This document shows positions 59,823-64,000 of a DNA stretch of 64,000 bases, piece by piece (the stretch's first letter is position 1; each line of letters opens with the position of its first letter). Source of the stretch: Pseudomaricurvus sp033283335 (GTDB taxonomy: Bacteria; Pseudomonadota; Gammaproteobacteria; Pseudomonadales; Cellvibrionaceae). The position numbers were made by a program, and so were the translations under genes. The DNA is taken from contig JAWMQP010000001.1 of assembly GCA_033283335.1 (NCBI GenBank), positions 744,001 through 808,000 on the forward strand, read 5' to 3'. The notes beneath the pieces are model-generated. The model saw nothing but the letters and a program-made list of their open reading frames with translations, was not told the DNA's origin and made no database searches.

Positions 59823-62800
59823 TTAGCCCAAGCGAGTCAGCAGCTCTTCCGCCTCCTGCTTCTGGTTATCGTTGCCCTCTTGCAGAACCTCGCCAAGAAT
59901 GTCTTTGGCGCCATCCTGATCCCCCATGTCAATGTAGGCTCGCGCCAGATCCAGCTTGGTAGCAGCCTCATCGGTATCGGCCAGGAAGTCGAGCTCTGTA
60001 TCAAAGTCATCGTCGGACTCATCGGCCAGCACATCTTCCGGTGATGGCAAATCGGATAAAGCTTCATCAAACACCAGGTCCTCAGAGTCTTCCAGAGCCG
60101 CCAGATCGTCTGCATCAAGCCCCAGATCTGCGGCCAGATCAAATTCCTGATCGCTGTCCTCGACCACAGGCACTTCGTCGGCTGAAAGGCTGTCTTCAGG
60201 GGCCAGGGTAGGCACATCATCCAGATCAACGGCGAAATTGGCTTCCTCAAAGAGGTTGTCCGCTTCCAGTGCAGCAGTCTCAAGTTTAACGTCACTGTCG
60301 TCGAAGGCGGTGTCGAACTCCAGCGTATCAAAGTCGCTGACCAGCTCCTCTTCCAGTTTTGGCGCCACTTCCTCGTTTGAGGCTTCATCAAAGCCTTCAA
60401 ACTCACCCTCAAGAGAAAAATCATCGACTACAGCAAAGTCATTCTCGACGCCGGCTGACTCAACAGCCAAAGTCTCTTCCAGGGCTAAAGGCTCTTCCAG
60501 GGTTAAAGGCTCTTCGCTGCTTGAGAATTCTTCAGTGAGTGAGAATTCTTCAGTGAGTGAGAATTCTTCAGTGAGTGAGAATTCTTCATTAGCTGAAGGC
60601 TCTTCTACAACCAAGGGCTCTTCACTGGCTGAGGGCTCTTCACTGGCTGAGGGCTCTTCACTGGCTGAGGGCTCTTCACTGGCTGAGGGCTCTTCATTGG
60701 CTGAGGGCTCTTCATTAGCGGAAGGCTCTTCTACAGGCAGGGTTTCCAGATCGTCCAAATCCAGGCTGAGCGTCTCATCTTCACCGAATTCTTCATCGGC
60801 AAAATCCATATTGGCCGACAACTGATCCACTTCCTCGTCCAGTGCCGCCAGGTCCATACCCTCGACATCCAGATCAAACGCATCCTCTTCGCTGTCTGGC
60901 AGCTCCAGGTCCAGCTCGTCACTCAGCGCATCAGCGCTCTGGGCTGGCTCAACCTCTAACTCCAGAGGCTCGTCATTGAGAACCAGCTCGTCATTGAAGT
61001 CAGCCAGAAGATCCTCATCAAAATCAATTGACTCATCCGCACTCAATGCTGCCGGCTGCTGGCCCTCGTCCGCAGGCTCTTCCAGCTCATCATCCAGATC
61101 AAGCGTCAGGGGCTGGTCGCTATCGGCCTTGTCAGCTTCCAGGTCAAAGGAGAACTCGTCATCCGCTGCCAGCTCGGTCTCGGCTTCTACCGACACGGCT
61201 GCCACCGTGTCACTGTCATCGTCCAGATCCAGCGTTAACTCGTCGTCGGTAGCATCGACAGGAGAGGAAGCGGTCAGCTGAGACTCGAAATTCAGTCCGA
61301 AGTCTTCATCAAACTCCACATCCTTGGCTGCAGATTCCTCAACAACCGTGGCGTGCTCATCGGCCTCGTCGCTGCCAAGGGCGAAATCCCCCTCAAAAGA
61401 GTCATCTCCCAAATCAAACTCAAGCTCGTCCAGATCCAGGCTGTCATCACCCAAGTCGAACCCTTCGGGCTCAACCAGCGCAGTATCTGACTGCCCTGCC
61501 AGCTCATCGCTGACAGACACTGGTTCAGATGCCGGGGCTTCAAATGCAGGGGCATCCACAAACTGCTGACGTAAATCATCGGCTCGGCTAATTGCGGCAG
61601 CATCCCCAAACAGCATAACCTGGGCATATTGCTCATCAAAATCCGCCAGACGATCGGTCTCCTGATGCACTTCCATCAGCTTGAGACGAGCCGCAACATC
61701 GGTATTGTCTTTTTCCAGCGCGCCCAGCAGCAGCTTTTCAGCCTGGTCGAATTTGCCGTAGGAGATATAAATGTCAGCCTCACCTACCGCATCCTCAGTC
61801 TGGGCCTCAACCGGCAAAATGGCTTCGTCCAGATCCAGATCATCAACGTCATCGACAGGCTGCTCGGCGCTTTCAAAGCCCTCAGCAACACCGGCACCGA
61901 TGGCCGCTTCGAGCGAATCTTCGTCTTCCAGCTCGGCCCTTTGCTGACGGCCGTCACTGGCAGCTGAGTCGTCGTCATCCTGCTGGCGTCGACGCTGCAG
62001 CAGGAAAGCCCCCAACAACAACGCGGCCAGTCCACCCCCGATATAGGCGATGTTGTCCATGATCATATCCATGATCGATGGCTGTTTAGGCGTTGGGGCA
62101 GGAACCACTTTGGAAGCGTCCGGCTTCTGAGCCGGCGGGGCTGGTTTGGCCACTTCAGGCTCAACCGGTTTGGCAGCAGCCACTTCAGCGGCCTGCTCAC
62201 CCTCTTTGGCTCCCAACTGCAGGGCGCGCAGCTCCTGACTGGAAACCTCCAGCAGGCGCTCCATGGTTTCAATTTGCTCTTCCAGCTCAGTGACACGCTC
62301 TTTGAGATCAGCGTTTTCACGTCGTGAGCGATCGAGTTCTTCCAGGGATACACTTAATTCGTTTTGGAGCGCCTCGGCATCGCCACCAACTTCCCCAGCA
62401 GCTCGACCGGCCTGCAGCGGGTCAGACGCATCAGCGCCTGAGACCTTCAAACGTCCGGACACACCGCTCTCAGAGCTGACAACCGAAGCCTGGCTGCGCT
62501 TACTGGCGTCAAGGGGAGCGCCCGTGCTGACACCCTGTTCCCACTGTGCATTTTGTTGGGCGACCGCGCTGACCGCCTGTTGGGCACTCATCCCATCAAT
62601 ATCAGTCGCCTGGGGCACCCTCAGTACCTGACCACGACGCAACAAATTGATATTGCCGTTGATGAAGGCTTCAGGGTTCAGGCGCTGGATGGCCAGCATG
62701 GTTTGCTGAACCGAATAATCGCGCCCCGGACGCACTTTCAGCGCAATTTCCCACAGGGTATCACTGGCGTCTACAGGGCCATACACATCACCACTGTAAC

Positions 62801-63350
62801 CGCTGCTGCCAGCGCTGCGTGGCTTGGCCTTGGCGACTGGCTGGCTATTTCTGTTGGTTGTCTGCCTGGAGGTTTGGGATTCAGGGCGACCTGAAGACTG
62901 GCGAGAATCACTGGTGCGGGTACTCTGTACGGGTTTCGCGGCTTGATCGGAGAAGACCGGCAGATCCATCAACAGGGTGTATTCGCGCAAGATCCGACCG
63001 TTGGGCCACTGACTCTCCAGCAGAAAGTTCAGGTAAGGCTCTCGCACCGGCTTGCTACTGGTAACACGGACGACTGGCCCACCAGCGGCCTCCATGTCAA
63101 TTTCGAATTTCAGGTCCGACAGGAAAAAGACCCGGTCAATACCTGCCCGCTGAAAGTCCTCCCGCGAGGCCATACTCACCAGGATCTCACTTTCCGACAG
63201 GTCACGGGTTTGCAGCAGCTTGATCTCTGCTTCCAGGGGCTGATTCAAACCAGACAGCAGTTTGATTTCCCCAAGACCTAAAGCGCTGGCCATCTGGGCA
63301 CCCATGGCACCGGCCAAACCTACCGCTATCGCCAGCTTACGAAGACGCAT
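59823..63350 (-). CDS. fimV: FimV/HubP family polar hub protein
   Basis: A large polar-organizing inner-membrane protein needed for type IV pili and polar protein placement in relatives. The 1175 residues have a signal-like N-terminus (IAVGLAGAMGAQMASALGLG) and the FimV N-terminal domain with SGLNQPLEAEIKLLQ. A LysM domain follows at about 188-250 (ASDTLWEIALKVRPGRDYSV), then a coiled coil at about 325-375 and a membrane helix at about 430-455. A long acidic cytoplasmic region follows, with 15 hexapeptide repeats at about 873-963. The C-terminal TPR-like FimV motif at about 1125-1175 is LDLARAYIDMGDQDGAKDIL. It has the usual neighbours asd and truA. Confidence 0.95.
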   Translation of the reverse strand: MRLRKLAIAVGLAGAMGAQMASALGLGEIKLLSGLNQPLEAEIKLLQTRDLSESEILVSMASREDFQRAGIDRVFFLSDLKFEIDMEAAGGPVVRVTSSKPVREPYLNFLLESQWPNGRILREYTLLMDLPVFSDQAAKPVQSTRTSDSRQSSGRPESQTSRQTTNRNSQPVAKAKPRSAGSSGYSGDVYGPVDASDTLWEIALKVRPGRDYSVQQTMLAIQRLNPEAFINGNINLLRRGQVLRVPQATDIDGMSAQQAVSAVAQQNAQWEQGVSTGAPLDASKRSQASVVSSESGVSGRLKVSGADASDPLQAGRAAGEVGGDAEALQNELSVSLEELDRSRRENADLKERVTELEEQIETMERLLEVSSQELRALQLGAKEGEQAAEVAAAKPVEPEVAKPAPPAQKPDASKVVPAPTPKQPSIMDMIMDNIAYIGGGLAALLLGAFLLQRRRQQDDDDSAASDGRQQRAELEDEDSLEAAIGAGVAEGFESAEQPVDDVDDLDLDEAILPVEAQTEDAVGEADIYISYGKFDQAEKLLLGALEKDNTDVAARLKLMEVHQETDRLADFDEQYAQVMLFGDAAAISRADDLRQQFVDAPAFEAPASEPVSVSDELAGQSDTALVEPEGFDLGDDSLDLDELEFDLGDDSFEGDFALGSDEADEHATVVEESAAKDVEFDEDFGLNFESQLTASSPVDATDDELTLDLDDDSDTVAAVSVEAETELAADDEFSFDLEADKADSDQPLTLDLDDELEEPADEGQQPAALSADESIDFDEDLLADFNDELVLNDEPLELEVEPAQSADALSDELDLELPDSEEDAFDLDVEGMDLAALDEEVDQLSANMDFADEEFGEDETLSLDLDDLETLPVEEPSANEEPSANEEPSASEEPSASEEPSASEEPSASEEPLVVEEPSANEEFSLTEEFSLTEEFSLTEEFSSSEEPLTLEEPLALEETLAVESAGVENDFAVVDDFSLEGEFEGFDEASNEEVAPKLEEELVSDFDTLEFDTAFDDSDVKLETAALEADNLFEEANFAVDLDDVPTLAPEDSLSADEVPVVEDSDQEFDLAADLGLDADDLAALEDSEDLVFDEALSDLPSPEDVLADESDDDFDTELDFLADTDEAATKLDLARAYIDMGDQDGAKDILGEVLQEGNDNQKQEAEELLTRLG
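60460..60733. repeat. 18-bp tandem repeat array inside fimV
   Basis: Fifteen 18-base units encode EEPSAN, EEPSAS, EEFSLT and related hexapeptides. Runs of identical copies (four of the EEPSAS type, three of the EEFSLT type) show recent expansion. The reading frame is kept because the unit is a multiple of three. Confidence 0.9.
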
Positions 63351-63734
63351 AGAACGTTCCTTTTATTATCTCCCTGGCCCCCAATTGCCACCCATTTGTG
63401 ATCCGATGTCCCTATCGGCATGGCTCAGGTGAACCCGATACAAGATTAAATCGCACAGAACCTCGAAGAGTTCTTCACTAATGCCCGTAAGTATTCATTA
63501 TAAATAGGTTTTTATCAACATAAGGCATATACCCCCCCTCTCTGACCGTCAGACTCCAGGCAGAGAATTTGACGCACAACACATTTTTACTGTGAATTCG
63601 CCCCGCAGGGCAAGCCCCTATCCGGCTTTTTCGCCAGTTATTTCCACTAAGGCTTCTTTAAAACGCAAAAAGGCCACCCGCGGGCAGCCTTTTTAACATC
63701 CAGGTTATAAGTTCCTGACTTAGTGCAGGGAGAA
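63351..63734. other. 384-bp intergenic region between asd and fimV
   Basis: No gene is supported. It contains the asd terminator hairpin at 63667-63694 and the fimV ribosome-binding site (AAAAGGAACG). An AT-rich stretch at about 63490-63530 may hold the fimV promoter, but I see no clear -35/-10 pair. Confidence 0.5.
63667..63694 (-). terminator. Rho-independent terminator of asd (bidirectional shape)
   Basis: AAAAAGGC (63667-63674) pairs with GCCTTTTT (63687-63694) around a GC-rich interior. It lies 40 bases after the asd stop. Confidence 0.82.
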
Positions 63735-64000
63735 TCAGGACTCGATCAAAATGCGCAACATCCGACGCAGAGGTTCAGCCGCCCCCCACAGTAACTGATC
63801 ACCCACGGTGAAGGCATTCAGGTACTCAGGCCCCATGTTCATCTTGCGCAAGCGTCCTACCGGGATCGACAGGGTGCCAGTCACCTTGGTCGGGGTGAGT
63901 TCACGCATGGTCACATCGCGATCATTGGGGATCACCTTGGCCCACTCGTTTGCCTCGGCCAGAATTGACTCAATCTCGGTCAAAGGCACATCCTGCTTCA
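63735..64000 (-). CDS. asd: Aspartate-semialdehyde dehydrogenase, C-terminal part (truncated by window edge)
   Basis: Asd reduces aspartyl phosphate to aspartate semialdehyde for lysine, methionine, threonine and peptidoglycan precursor synthesis. Only the last 88 or so residues are present; the reading frame runs open to the window end. They match the gammaproteobacterial C-terminus: VPLTEIESILAEANEWAKVI, SIPVGRLRKMNMGPEYLNAF, then GDQLLWGAAEPLRRMLRIL. The position before fimV is the Pseudomonas order and supports the call. Confidence 0.93.
   Translation of the reverse strand, partial: KQDVPLTEIESILAEANEWAKVIPNDRDVTMRELTPTKVTGTLSIPVGRLRKMNMGPEYLNAFTVGDQLLWGAAEPLRRMLRILIES

Noticed and set aside
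60460..60733. Repeat array considered as a CRISPR
   Set aside because: Units are contiguous 18-mers without spacers, in frame within fimV, and no cas gene is present.
60238..60825. Serine-rich frame opposite the fimV repeat region
   Set aside because: It mirrors the acidic repeats on the other strand and has no start context.

Overview
The window is a contiguous stretch of core chromosome from a motile, polarly flagellated gammaproteobacterium. Base composition is moderate (low-to-mid 50s % GC by eye). Several blocks have the gene order of Pseudomonas and related marine genera: flgBCD / cheR-cheV / flgA-flgM-flgN; gacS divergent from cysM-rlmD-relA-mazG; and asd-fimV-truA-trpF...accD-folC-dedD-cvpA-purF-metZ. 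AlgP-like and FimV proteins, a GacS-type kinase and perfect sigma54 promoter motifs support the same affiliation. Genus and species cannot be read from the sequence. I see no prophage, insertion sequence, integrase, CRISPR array or defence island.

Layout. 1-5.7 kb: flagellar and chemotaxis genes (flgBCD with a sigma54 promoter, cheV-cheR with a plausible sigma28 promoter, flgA, flgM, flgN). 5.8-9.1 kb: tRNA-Arg(CCT), rsmE and a membrane PAS-GGDEF-EAL protein. 9.4-13.8 kb: ald divergent from an Lrp-type regulator, apt, a macro-domain protein, a putative muramidase-like protein behind two tandem sigma54 promoters, and a small hypothetical protein. 13.9-19.3 kb: ttcA, a PilZ protein with its own sigma54 promoter, an Aer-like receptor and bioA. 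19.3-30.1 kb, mostly minus strand: a large palindromic intergenic element, trpS, a queuosine-tRNA mannosyltransferase-like protein, a cNMP-binding/rhodanese-like protein, apeB, a beta-hydroxyacid dehydrogenase, uppP, tsaB, algP-like, hemH and adk. 30.5-39.8 kb: two related small proteins, then mazG, relA, rlmD, cysM and the divergent gacS. 39.8-45.7 kb: an ABC exporter, small unknowns, a histone-deacetylase-family amidohydrolase and a DUF1223 protein. 44.8-48.2 kb: a light/stress module of a LitR-like MerR regulator divergent from a DUF523-DUF1722 gene and phrB, with a regular six-site operator array between them. 48.3-64 kb: a lone moxR and then the metZ to asd biosynthetic block, all on the minus strand, with asd cut by the window edge.

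Themes. Flagellar, c-di-GMP and sensory functions recur (FlgBCD, CheR, CheV, PilZ, MCP, GGDEF-EAL, GacS, FimV), and three loci carry consensus -24/-12 promoters, which points to an RpoN/FleQ-type regulon. The most interesting non-coding signals are the duplicated sigma54 promoter at 12.5 kb, the periodic TTGTACAA array at 45.7 kb, the palindromic element at 19.4 kb, and the phased A-tracts upstream of the algP-like gene. No clearly new multi-gene system is evident. The least explained pieces are the sigma54-driven 171-residue protein and the paired small proteins near 30.5-31.2 kb.
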